Origin: an uncultured Prevotellaceae bacterium
GTDB lineage: Bacteria; Bacteroidota; Bacteroidia; Bacteroidales; Bacteroidaceae
Length of the DNA stretch: 64,000 nt
Assembly: GCA_902762325.1 (NCBI GenBank)
Contig: CACWNV010000001.1
Location: forward strand, 62,001-126,000
Direction: 5' to 3'
This document shows positions 8,071 to 15,995 of the stretch, one piece after another; position 1 is the stretch's first letter; every line of letters begins with the position of its first letter. The notes beneath the pieces were generated by a model. It made no database searches and was not told the DNA's origin. It worked only from the letters and a program-made list of their open reading frames with translations. Position numbers and translations under genes: made by a program.

Positions 8071-9927
8071 GTGAAGGATTTTGAGCTTGAGAACAGACGA
8101 TTTGTGATTGGCGGTGTGGCTATTACCATTGTGGTAATCTACATCATCAGGCTTTTCACGTTGCAGCTCTTGAGCGATGACTATAAGAAGAATGCAGACT
8201 CTAATGCCTTCCTCAAAAAGATTGAGTTCCCTTCCCGTGGTGCCATCACCGACCGTAATGGTGAACTGCTGGTATACAATCAGCCCGCCTACGATATCAT
8301 GGTTATCATGAACGAGGAGCGGGGACGGCTTGACACCATGGAGTTCTGCCGTTCTCTCGGCATAGAGAAAGAGACCTTCATCCGCCGCATGGCTGAAATA
8401 AAGGATCGTGGAAAGAATCCAGGCTATTCTCCCTATACTCAGCAGATGTTCATGAGCCAGTTGTCCGACACTGAGTTCAGCGTCTTTCAGGAAAAGATAT
8501 TCCGTTTCCCGGGCTTCTATGTGCAGAAGCGAAGTATCCGTCAGTACCGTTACCCCTATGCAGCCCACGTGTTGGGAGATGTCGGTGAGGTCTCTAAAGG
8601 AGATATCGAGGAAGACGACTACTATCAGCCGGGTGACTACATAGGGAAGATGGGAGTTGAGCGGTATTATGAAAAGGAACTGCGCGGACAAAAGGGCGTA
8701 CAGATTCTGCTTCGTGATGCCCACGGCAGGATACAGGGACGTTATCAGGATGGACGATACGACCGTCGTCCTATTCCCGGCAAAGACCTTACTCTCAGTC
8801 TGGATGTGAAGTTACAGGCCTTGGGTGAGCGGTTGATGGAAGGAAAGGTGGGGAGTATCGTGGCAATAGAGCCGTCCACTGGCGAAGTGCTGTGTATGGT
8901 TTCTTCTCCCACATACGACCCGCGTATCATGGTTGGACGTCAGCGTGGAAAGAACCATATTGCCCTGCAGCTCGACCATCGCAAGCCATTGCTCAACCGG
9001 TCTATTATGGGACAGTATCCCCCTGGTTCGACGTTCAAAACATCACAGGCGCTTACTTTCCTCAATGAGGGAATCATCACGCAGTCCACCGCCTATTCCT
9101 GTCACCGTGGTTTCAGCTTTCACGGTTTGCGTGTAGGCTGTCACGGACATGCCTCGCCCCTCAGTCTTATTCCTGCAATCAGTACATCCTGCAACGGTTT
9201 CTTCTGTTGGGGATTCTATGATATGATGAACGACCGCACCAAATACCCGACGGTGCAGGTTGCCATGAATCGCTGGCGCGACTATATGGTGAGCATGGGA
9301 TTCGGCTATAAACTGGGTATTGACCTGCCGGGTGAGAAGCGCGGACTGATTCCCAATGCCGAGTACTACGACAATGCATATAAGAACAACTGGAGCGGAC
9401 TGACCGTCATCAGTATCTCCATCGGTCAGGGTGAGGTCAACCTGACACCGCTGCAGATTGCGAACCTTGGTGCCACGATAGCCAATAGGGGCTATTACTA
9501 TGTGCCTCATGTGGTGCGGAAGGTAAAGGACGAACCGCTCGACACGCTTTATACGCGCCGCCATTATACGATGGCTAACCGTAGTGCCTACGACCTTGTC
9601 GTGGCGGGGATGCGTTCATCAGTGTTAGGAGGAACCTGTAAGGCAGCGAATCGCCGCGACTATGCTGTCTGTGGAAAGACGGGAACGGCTCAGAACCGTG
9701 GGCGTGACCATTCCGTCTTCATGGGCTTTGCTCCGATGGAAAAACCGAAGATAGCGATTGCCGTCTATGTGGAGAACGGAGGATTCGGTGCCCAGTATGG
9801 TGTGCCTATCGGTGCTCTGATGATGGAACAATATATCAATGGCAAGTTGTCGAAAGGTTCAGAGGCACGCGCAGCCATGTTCCAGCGCAGGCATCTGAGC
9901 TACGATGTGGTATATAAAAAACAATAA
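8071..9927 (+). CDS. mrdA: Penicillin-binding protein 2 (elongasome transpeptidase)
   Basis: 618 aa starting at GTG 8071. An N-terminal membrane anchor (about 11-32) is followed by the dimerisation domain with 'PSRGAITDRNGELL' and the transpeptidase domain. Active-site motifs are Ser320 in STFK, Ser373-Cys374-Asn375 (SxN) and Lys536-Thr537-Gly538 (KTG). This class B PBP cross-links peptidoglycan during elongation together with RodA, encoded 6 nt downstream; MreC and MreD are encoded just upstream. The chosen GTG directly precedes the anchor (KDFELENRRFVIGG) and no better ATG lies upstream in frame. Confidence 0.93.
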   Translation: MKDFELENRRFVIGGVAITIVVIYIIRLFTLQLLSDDYKKNADSNAFLKKIEFPSRGAITDRNGELLVYNQPAYDIMVIMNEERGRLDTMEFCRSLGIEKETFIRRMAEIKDRGKNPGYSPYTQQMFMSQLSDTEFSVFQEKIFRFPGFYVQKRSIRQYRYPYAAHVLGDVGEVSKGDIEEDDYYQPGDYIGKMGVERYYEKELRGQKGVQILLRDAHGRIQGRYQDGRYDRRPIPGKDLTLSLDVKLQALGERLMEGKVGSIVAIEPSTGEVLCMVSSPTYDPRIMVGRQRGKNHIALQLDHRKPLLNRSIMGQYPPGSTFKTSQALTFLNEGIITQSTAYSCHRGFSFHGLRVGCHGHASPLSLIPAISTSCNGFFCWGFYDMMNDRTKYPTVQVAMNRWRDYMVSMGFGYKLGIDLPGEKRGLIPNAEYYDNAYKNNWSGLTVISISIGQGEVNLTPLQIANLGATIANRGYYYVPHVVRKVKDEPLDTLYTRRHYTMANRSAYDLVVAGMRSSVLGGTCKAANRRDYAVCGKTGTAQNRGRDHSVFMGFAPMEKPKIAIAVYVENGGFGAQYGVPIGALMMEQYINGKLSKGSEARAAMFQRRHLSYDVVYKKQ

Positions 9928-9933
9928 TGACAG

Positions 9934-11403
9934 ATGGTACGACCGAATGATAAACAACCTGGTGTGCTCCGTTCGCTTGACTGGTGGACAATAGGCATCT
10001 ATCTGGCACTGCTCATCTTTGGATGGCTCAGTGTCTGCGGTGCTTCATTCACCTATGGCGATACCGACATCTTCAGTCTTGAAACACGTTCTGGCATGCA
10101 GATCGTGTGGATAGGTACATCGGTGTGCCTGGGCTTTGTGATACTGATGCTCGACGACCGTTTCTATGATACCTTTGCCTTTATTGTCTTTGGCTTGTTC
10201 GTCCTGCTGCTCTTTGCCACGATATTCAATCCGCATGAGATAAAGGGATCCCGTTCTTGGCTGGTGTTAGGACCGTTGCGTCTGCAGCCGGCTGAGTTTG
10301 CTAAGTTTGCGACAGCATTGGCGGTGGCGAAGCTGATGAGTACTTTCGGATTCAACATCCGTCAGATACGCCATTTTGTCATGGCATGTGCAGTGGTCTT
10401 TACCCCTATGCTACTGATTATCGGACAGAAGGAGACGGGATCTGCTCTTGTCTATCTCTCTTTCTTCCTTGTCTTCTACCGTGAGGGAATGCCTGGCAGC
10501 ATTCTGTTTACTGGTGTGGCAATGGTTTTTTATTTCGTTGTCGGCATCAAGTATGAGAATATCTGGCTGTGGGACACGCCCACCTCTGTGGGTAAGTTTA
10601 TAGTCTTACTGTTTGTACAGATCTTTACTGCCGGCATGGTCTATGTCTATTGCCATGACAAAAAGAAGACACAGCTCATCTTGAATTATAGTCTGAGCAT
10701 CACGCTCATCTTCCTCCTCTTTTCCGAATATGTCATTCCATTTGATATAGTATGGGTGCAGCTCGGCATTTGTGCGGCACTTATCAGCTATCTGATCTAT
10801 CTGGGACTGAGCTCGCGCATTCGGGACTACTTCTTTATCGCTTTATTCACGCTGGGTTCAGTCTTGTTCTTTTATTCAGCAGATTATGTGCTGAACGGAG
10901 TGATGAAGGAGCACCAGCGAACGCGTATCAATGTACTGCTTGGACTAGAAGAAGACTTGGCAGGAGCGGGTTATAATGTCCATCAGAGTGAGATAGCCAT
11001 CGGTTCGGGAGGATTGTTAGGAAAAGGCTTTCTTAATGGTACGCAGACAAAGTTGAAGTTTGTGCCCGAGCAGGATACCGACTTTATCTTCTGTACGGTA
11101 GGAGAGGAGGAAGGGTTCTTCGGGTCGGCAGGTGTCCTGCTGCTCTTCCTTGCATTAATACTACGTCTTATCCATCTGGCGGAACGACAACCGTTCAAGT
11201 TTGGAAGAGTCTATGGCTATTGTGTCCTGAGCATCTTCCTCTTCCATGTATTTATTAATGTGGGAATGGTATTGGGACTGACACCGGTAATCGGAATCCC
11301 GTTGCCGTTCTTCAGCTATGGAGGAAGTTCGCTGTGGGGCTTCACGTTCCTCCTGTTTATCTTCCTGCGTATTGATGCTGGGCGCAACCTCATCCGTACA
11401 TAG
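9934..11403 (+). CDS. rodA: RodA, SEDS-family peptidoglycan glycosyltransferase
   Basis: 489 aa, longer than the about 370 aa of E. coli RodA because of extra hydrophobic segments in the middle (roughly residues 205-305). Ten or more membrane helices can be drawn. SEDS features seen: 'GSRSWLVLGPLRLQPAEFAKFA' (about 105-126), 'QKETGSALVYLSFF' (about 167-180), 'FCTVGEEEGFFGS', and 'TGLTPVIGIPLPFFSYGGSS'-type end (here GLTPVIGIPLPFFSYGGSSL). It polymerises lipid II glycan and works with PBP2. Last gene of the operon; the next gene is convergent 18 nt away. Confidence 0.93.
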   Translation: MVRPNDKQPGVLRSLDWWTIGIYLALLIFGWLSVCGASFTYGDTDIFSLETRSGMQIVWIGTSVCLGFVILMLDDRFYDTFAFIVFGLFVLLLFATIFNPHEIKGSRSWLVLGPLRLQPAEFAKFATALAVAKLMSTFGFNIRQIRHFVMACAVVFTPMLLIIGQKETGSALVYLSFFLVFYREGMPGSILFTGVAMVFYFVVGIKYENIWLWDTPTSVGKFIVLLFVQIFTAGMVYVYCHDKKKTQLILNYSLSITLIFLLFSEYVIPFDIVWVQLGICAALISYLIYLGLSSRIRDYFFIALFTLGSVLFFYSADYVLNGVMKEHQRTRINVLLGLEEDLAGAGYNVHQSEIAIGSGGLLGKGFLNGTQTKLKFVPEQDTDFIFCTVGEEEGFFGSAGVLLLFLALILRLIHLAERQPFKFGRVYGYCVLSIFLFHVFINVGMVLGLTPVIGIPLPFFSYGGSSLWGFTFLLFIFLRIDAGRNLIRT

Positions 11404-11421
11404 AAGGAATCAGCAGACTTC

Positions 11422-11901
11422 TTATTCTTTCAGCAGCTTAATGCCTACGTCGGCAATGCCTTCAGGCGATTCACGTTTCATCACATGGCGCACTTGCACC
11501 TTGATAGAATCGTTGGGAGACAGATTGAATTGCTTTACATGGTAGTTATATTGAAAGAGGTTTATGCCCTCTTTCTTCGGCTTTCCGTTGTCATCGAACA
11601 ACTTACAGTTCAGCGTGTCGCGACTGAAGGCTGTAGGAAGAAGGGTAGTGGAGGCATGGGGATAGACATACTGTTCAACCACCAGCGTGATGCCTGTGAA
11701 AGGGTAGGCGCTGTTGATGCGTAGTCCCAAGTCGATGAGATAAGTCCCTTTTTCTTTCACGGCGGGAAGGAGGAAGGTCAGAGTGTCGTTCCTCGCCCAG
11801 CCCGAAAGAGGTGTGTGCTGATAATGGTCGTATAGCTTCTGTTCATCACACGACACCATTATTGCCAGCAAGACAACTGGCACAATTCTCCATGCCTTCA
11901 T
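11422..11901 (-). CDS. gldH: GldH-like lipoprotein (gliding/T9SS-associated family)
   Basis: 159 aa. A signal peptide ends in a lipobox (IMVSC, Cys18). The mature part contains 'LSGWARNDTLTFLLP' and 'YPFTGITLVVEQYVYP', and ends 'GIADVGIKLLKE', a conserved ending (G-I-x-D-V-G-I) of GldH proteins. GldH is a lipoprotein needed for gliding in Flavobacterium; in non-gliding relatives its role is unclear but it is retained with T9SS genes. Gene order holB-ricT-gldH on the minus strand, with 15 nt between ricT and gldH, is characteristic of this phylum and supports the call. Confidence 0.75.
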   Translation of the reverse strand: MKAWRIVPVVLLAIMVSCDEQKLYDHYQHTPLSGWARNDTLTFLLPAVKEKGTYLIDLGLRINSAYPFTGITLVVEQYVYPHASTTLLPTAFSRDTLNCKLFDDNGKPKKEGINLFQYNYHVKQFNLSPNDSIKVQVRHVMKRESPEGIADVGIKLLKE

Positions 11902-11916
11902 CCCACAGGTCTATTC

Positions 11917-13329
11917 TTAGTTCTTTCCCTCTCTCCTGTCGTTGTTAGACTCTTTCTTGTCTGACTTCACCTCTCTCCGTTCGCCCCTCTCTTCTCTGCG
12001 TCTTCCTCTGTCTTCTTTCTTGGTATTGAGCTGAGGCTGTTGAGATTTGTTGGACTGTGGCTGCTGAGGTTTATTCTGCTGCGGCTGCTTCCCAGGCTGC
12101 TGTGGAGCCTTATTGTTAGGTTGCGCCTGTTGTTTGCTTGCCGGTTGCTGCTTGTTGGCGGGTTGTACCTGTTGCTTATTGGCCTGCTTGTCAGGCTGTT
12201 GTTGTTTTTCAGCCTGTTGTGCCCTGCTGCTTCGACTTCTGTTCTTTTTCCGTTTGCTCTTGTCGAAGCGGCTGATGTCGTCTCCAGCCAGCAGGTCGAT
12301 AGGCCCTTTGTTCACTCTTCCCTTCTCGTCCTCAACCAGTGAGAGCGGCTTCTCACCCCGTTTGTTCATCTCGATGATTTCACAGGCTCTTTCAGCCGTG
12401 ATGGTCTCAAGATTCACAGGATTGCGTTTGTCTGTCGAGTAGCTTACCGTACCGGCGAGAATGTCCGACTTGAAAAGATAGTAGTCGCTGTCCTGAGTCT
12501 GCAGTATGACCTCCTTGCTGGGCAGACGATGTGATGCCTCAATGTAGTTGTCCACCTCATAGTTCAGACAACACTTCAGTTTGGCACACATACCTGCAAG
12601 CTTCTGGGGATTGAGTGATATATCTTGGAAACGGGCGGTGTTTGTACTCACGCTGACGAAGTTCTTCATCCAGGTGGCACAGCAAAGCTCACGACCGCAC
12701 GGACCTGTGCCTCCGATGCGTCCGGCTTCCTGACGGGCACCTATCTGCTTCATCTCTATGCGTACGTGGAACGTGTCGGCAAGAACCTTAATGAGCTGTC
12801 TGAAGTCCACGCGCTCGTCGGCGATGTAGTAGAAAATAGCCTTGTTGCCATCCCCCTGATACTCTACGTCTCCGATTTTCATGTCCAGTCCGAGGTCTTT
12901 GGCAATCTGTCGGCTCTGGATCATCGTCCCGTGCTCGCGCCCTTTTGCCTCGTAGTATTTGTCCATGTCCACCTGCTTGGCGATACGGAACACGCGTTTG
13001 ATGTCATCGGTTGACTTCAGGTTTGCCTTCTGCACTTGTAGTTTGACAAGCCTTCCTGTGAGTGTCACCACACCGATGTCGTGTCCGGGATTAGCTTCCA
13101 CGGCAACAATGTCGCCTTTCTTCAAGTCAAGCTTGTTCACATTGTGGTAATAGCCCTTGCGAGTGTTCTTGAACTGCACTTCCACAAGGTCTGTATCATC
13201 GTTGTTACCTGGTACATCTGCCAGCCAGTCGTACGTGTTCAACTGTTTGTTCTGACGTCCGCAGCCGCGTCTGCACAATCCTCGGTCACTTTCGATGAGA
13301 ATCTTGAACTTCATATCTTTATAGTCCAT
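11917..13329 (-). CDS. ricT: RicT/YaaT-like PSP1-domain protein with a long Q/N/K-rich tail
   Basis: 470 aa. The PSP1 domain occupies about residues 10-330: 'DIVAVEANPGHDIGVVTLTG', 'GDVEYQGDGNKAIFYYIADERVDFRQLIK', 'IGARQEAGRIGGTGPCGREL' and 'MCAKLKCCLNYE'. The Cys-rich segments (CGRELCC, CAKLKCC, and CRRGCG at the N-terminus) match the Fe-S-linked cysteines known in B. subtilis RicT, part of the Ric complex acting on RNase Y and development. From about residue 345 the protein becomes low complexity: Gln/Asn/Pro/Lys, then Arg/Glu/Lys, which looks disordered and possibly RNA-binding. It lies 3 nt after holB; in many bacteria holB and yaaT are neighbours. Function here is inferred from homology. 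Confidence 0.85.
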   Translation of the reverse strand: MDYKDMKFKILIESDRGLCRRGCGRQNKQLNTYDWLADVPGNNDDTDLVEVQFKNTRKGYYHNVNKLDLKKGDIVAVEANPGHDIGVVTLTGRLVKLQVQKANLKSTDDIKRVFRIAKQVDMDKYYEAKGREHGTMIQSRQIAKDLGLDMKIGDVEYQGDGNKAIFYYIADERVDFRQLIKVLADTFHVRIEMKQIGARQEAGRIGGTGPCGRELCCATWMKNFVSVSTNTARFQDISLNPQKLAGMCAKLKCCLNYEVDNYIEASHRLPSKEVILQTQDSDYYLFKSDILAGTVSYSTDKRNPVNLETITAERACEIIEMNKRGEKPLSLVEDEKGRVNKGPIDLLAGDDISRFDKSKRKKNRSRSSRAQQAEKQQQPDKQANKQQVQPANKQQPASKQQAQPNNKAPQQPGKQPQQNKPQQPQSNKSQQPQLNTKKEDRGRRREERGERREVKSDKKESNNDRREGKN

Positions 13330-13332
13330 ACT

Positions 13333-14475
13333 CTATTTCCTCGATAATAATATAATCATTTGCAAGGCCAGGTCGTAGAAGACGATTCTCCCGTTGGCAT
13401 TCTGGGAGATGTCTCTGATGGCCCGCGTATATAGTTCTGTAATCTCAATGACGTTCGCCTCGTTGATGAAACGGGCAAACTTACTGACGAAGTTTTCTTC
13501 CTCTGCCGTCATATAGTTCAGTTCCGGCTGATGGAAGTTATACATGAAGTTTTCACGTATCAGTTGCAGGAAGTAGGTGAGCATACGTTTCTGCCGCTCG
13601 CGCCCATATCCTGCCACGGTATCGCTCCATAGTTTCAGTTCTTTCATCTTCCGGGTGTAGGAGAGGCGCATGAGCTGAATGAACATATCGAGAAACTGTT
13701 GGTTCTCGTTGTTGGCACTCAGCGTCTGAATGGCTTTCATCCAACTTCCTCCCGACAGTCGGGCGATGCGTCTTGCATCCTCTTCCTCAATACCTCTTCG
13801 TTCTATCAGGGCATTGAAGATATCCTCTTCGTCAATCCGCCTGACATCAATCTGCTGTGTACGGCTTCGGATGGTCTCCAGCAAAAGCTCAGGCTGTTCG
13901 CTCACGAGCAGGAAAACCGTCTGTTGCGGTGGTTCTTCCAGAAGCTTCAGCAGCTTGTTGGAACATTCCTGATTCATGCGCTCTGGCAACCAGATAAAGC
14001 TGATCTTATAACCGTTGAGGCTGGATTTCAGACTAAGCTTTCTCGTAAGGTGGTCGCTTTCGCCCACACCAATCTCTGCCTGTTGGTTAGCTGCCTTCAT
14101 CTCTTCCAGCCATTGCTCGAAGCTGAAGTAAGGACCTTTCATCAGCAGGTTATGCCAATCGGAGGCAAAGTCGGCACTCTCCATCTTATGAGTAGCAGAA
14201 GTCCCCGACGGGCGAATGACAGGATAGCTGAAATGAAGGTCGGGGTGCTGCCACTGGTGCAGCATGGCTTCGGCATTGCGGATAGCCGGTGTTGCAGGGA
14301 TGCTGTCGTCTTCCCGTTCACCAAGCAGATATGAGGCAAAGGCGAGCGCCAGCGCTTTCTTTCCGCATCCGGCAGGACCGCATAGCATGATAGCATGTGG
14401 TACGCGGTCGTCATGTACCATCTGCATCAGCCGTTGCTTTACCTGTTCTTGTCCTATAACCTCACTGAATTTCAT
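13333..14475 (-). CDS. holB: DNA polymerase III subunit delta'
   Basis: 380 aa AAA+ clamp-loader subunit. The N-terminus 'FSEVIGQEQVKQRLMQMV..DRVPHAIMLCGPAGCGKKALALAFASYLL' has a Walker-A-like loop GPAGCGKK with Lys in place of the final Ser/Thr. 'SFIWLPERMNQECSNKLLKLLEEPPQQTVFLLVSEQPELLLETIRSR' is the characteristic delta'/RuvB-like segment, including the SRC-like sensor region (here SRTQQ). It helps load the beta clamp at replication forks. The gene overlaps nothing and is 3 nt before ricT, forming the holB-ricT-gldH unit. metF ends 27 nt upstream on the same strand. Confidence 0.88.
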   Translation of the reverse strand: MKFSEVIGQEQVKQRLMQMVHDDRVPHAIMLCGPAGCGKKALALAFASYLLGEREDDSIPATPAIRNAEAMLHQWQHPDLHFSYPVIRPSGTSATHKMESADFASDWHNLLMKGPYFSFEQWLEEMKAANQQAEIGVGESDHLTRKLSLKSSLNGYKISFIWLPERMNQECSNKLLKLLEEPPQQTVFLLVSEQPELLLETIRSRTQQIDVRRIDEEDIFNALIERRGIEEEDARRIARLSGGSWMKAIQTLSANNENQQFLDMFIQLMRLSYTRKMKELKLWSDTVAGYGRERQKRMLTYFLQLIRENFMYNFHQPELNYMTAEEENFVSKFARFINEANVIEITELYTRAIRDISQNANGRIVFYDLALQMIILLSRK

Positions 14476-14502
14476 TGATTCCTTTTATCTTGTTGATTGA
14501 AG

Positions 14503-15459
14503 TCAGAAAAGATTTTTCACAATCTGGCATACGGCATCGACAGCCGATATGGTATAGAAGTGGATGTCCTTGATACCTGCTGCATAAAGCTCTTGGCACT
14601 GGTGGGTTGTCCATTCAATGCCCAGTGCCTTGGCATCAGCATCGGTCTTGCATTTCACCACCTCTGAAGCCAGTTCCTGTGGCAAATCACAGTGGAAAGT
14701 CTTTGGTACCACGGTGAGTTGAGAGAGTTTGCCGAAAGGCTTGATGCCGGGTATGATGGGGATGGTGACACCTGCTGCCCGTGCCATCTTTACGAAATCG
14801 AAGTATTTCTCATTGTCGAAGAAGAGCTGTGTTACAGCATACTGTGCACCAAGGTCCTGTTTCTGTTTCAGATACATGATGTCCATCTCGATGTTCGGAG
14901 CCTCCTCGTGCTTTTCAGGATAGCATGCCACACCGAAGTCGAAGGGTGTGCCGGGTACTTTAATAGGTGTTCCGTCGGTAAAGAAGCCGTTGTTAAACTG
15001 ATTCACCTGTGCTATCAGATCCGTTGTATGTGCATGTCCGTTGGCTGTCGGAACAAATGATTTGTCGTCCTTAGCCTTATCGCCACGCAATAGCAGCAGG
15101 TTGGTGATACCCAGGAACTGGAGGTCGAGCAGTTCGTATTCAATATCTTCGATGGTGACTCCACTGCATATTACATGAGGAATCACTGGAATGTTGTATT
15201 TATGCTGGATGGCAGCAGCAATGGCAATCGTTCCAGGACGGCGACGGATTTGCTGCCGCTCGAACTGTCCATTGTCTAACTCCTTATAGACATACTCACT
15301 GTGATGAGTTGTGATGTTAATGAAACGAGGACCAAACTGTCGCAGACGGTCGATGGTGTCAAACAAATTAGCCGTGCCCGTCCCTTTCAATGGAGGGAGC
15401 ACCTCGAATGAGAAGTTCCGTTCCTCCGTCTCATTGTTGATAATGTCAATAACCTTCAT
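14503..15459 (-). CDS. metF: 5,10-methylenetetrahydrofolate reductase
   Basis: 318 aa, standard MetF TIM-barrel length. Motifs: 'FSFEVLPPLKGTGT' at the start (E in the FAD/folate site), 'FINITTHHSEY', 'PVIPHVICSGVT', 'ITNLLLLRGDKAKDD', 'DFGVACYPEKHEEAPN', 'GAQYAVTQLFFDNEKYFDFV', 'PIIPGIKPFGKLSQL'. It reduces methylene-THF to methyl-THF for methionine synthesis. The upstream minus strand has TACCTTTG at 15488-15495, a good -7 element about 29 nt before the ATG. It could be co-transcribed with holB (27-nt gap). Confidence 0.95.
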   Translation of the reverse strand: MKVIDIINNETEERNFSFEVLPPLKGTGTANLFDTIDRLRQFGPRFINITTHHSEYVYKELDNGQFERQQIRRRPGTIAIAAAIQHKYNIPVIPHVICSGVTIEDIEYELLDLQFLGITNLLLLRGDKAKDDKSFVPTANGHAHTTDLIAQVNQFNNGFFTDGTPIKVPGTPFDFGVACYPEKHEEAPNIEMDIMYLKQKQDLGAQYAVTQLFFDNEKYFDFVKMARAAGVTIPIIPGIKPFGKLSQLTVVPKTFHCDLPQELASEVVKCKTDADAKALGIEWTTHQCQELYAAGIKDIHFYTISAVDAVCQIVKNLF

Positions 15460-15487
15460 GTGGTTTTGATATAGGTGTATTTGGATG

Positions 15488-15495
15488 CAAAGGTA
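15488..15495 (-). promoter_or_regulatory. -7 element (TACCTTTG) before metF
   Basis: The plus strand reads CAAAGGTA, giving TAnnTTTG on the minus strand, 28 nt before the metF start. No clear -33 TTTG was seen. Confidence 0.45.
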
Positions 15496-15582
15496 CGAAA
15501 AAAGGTTGTGAATCCCACCACTTTTTTAAATATTAATACAGTTCTCTCTTAAAATAAGGCAGAAAAGAAGGAATCACTGGCC

Positions 15583-15696
15583 TATGACAGATATGACAGA
15601 AGAAAACGCAACTTTCTCTATAGGAAATTATTTACCCCCGACCTAAATGATTTTCTTTATACGAAAGTTGTATATCAATCTGTCATATCTGTCATA
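15583..15696. repeat. 114-bp nested inverted-repeat element
   Basis: An 18-bp outer arm (15583-15600, itself two copies of TATGACAGA) is perfectly inverted at 15679-15696. Inside it CAACTTTC (15609-15616) is inverted as GAAAGTTG (15663-15670). The interior is A/T-rich with no ORF. It looks like a short MITE-like or hairpin-forming element, and is not near enough to a gene end to be a normal terminator. With the array at 15717-15826 it accounts for most of the 536-nt metF-thrA intergenic region; the rest holds the two promoters. Confidence 0.6.
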
Positions 15697-15716
15697 CACA
15701 ACAGCAAGTGGGATTC

Positions 15717-15826
15717 GAAAGAGTGCTATTTACGTCCTGTAAAGAGTACATTTAGACTACGTAAACGATATGTTTAGACTACATAAACGATATGTTTAGA
15801 GTACATAAACGATACATTCAAACATC
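15717..15826. repeat. 22-bp-period tandem array, five units (AAA-N7-TTT core)
   Basis: Units start at 15717 (one base shifted by an indel), 15739, 15761, 15783 and 15805. The last four are exactly 22 nt each. Cores are AAAGAGTACATTT, AAACGATATGTTT (twice) and AAACGATACATTC, with spacers such as AGACTAC. The array lies 80 bp upstream of the thrA -33 element. It has no coding content. Confidence 0.8.
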
Positions 15827-15908
15827 TGAAACAAGCCAGACGTATTGCCGTTCACGTTGTTTTTTTGATGGAATTGTACTCTCTTGCATGTTTTTCCTGA
15901 CAATCTGT

Positions 15909-15939
15909 TTTGTAAATCGTTTTTTTTACGTTAACTTTG
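15909..15939 (+). promoter_or_regulatory. Promoter of the thrA-apgM-thrC operon
   Basis: TTTG (15909-15912), 19-nt spacer, TAACTTTG (15932-15939): a textbook Bacteroidota primary-sigma promoter. The transcript would have a leader of about 50 nt before the ATG at 15996. No peptide leader or riboswitch-like structure is evident in it. Confidence 0.8.
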
Positions 15940-15995
15940 CAGCCAAGTTTCGTTCAACCCCATTTGTTTTGGGGAAACCAAATATTAAATTATTT

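Noticed and set aside
8933-9136. Overlapping plus-strand ORF in mrdA
   Set aside because: Frame shadow of a strongly conserved gene; the same holds for the other internal frames in the window.
12040-12442. Leu-rich plus-strand ORFs
   Set aside because: They are the antisense of the Gln/Asn-rich tail of RicT; composition explains them.
15792-15995. 68-residue N-terminal extension of ThrA
   Set aside because: It spans the 22-bp array end and the thrA promoter; aspartokinases begin at MKVLKFGGTS.
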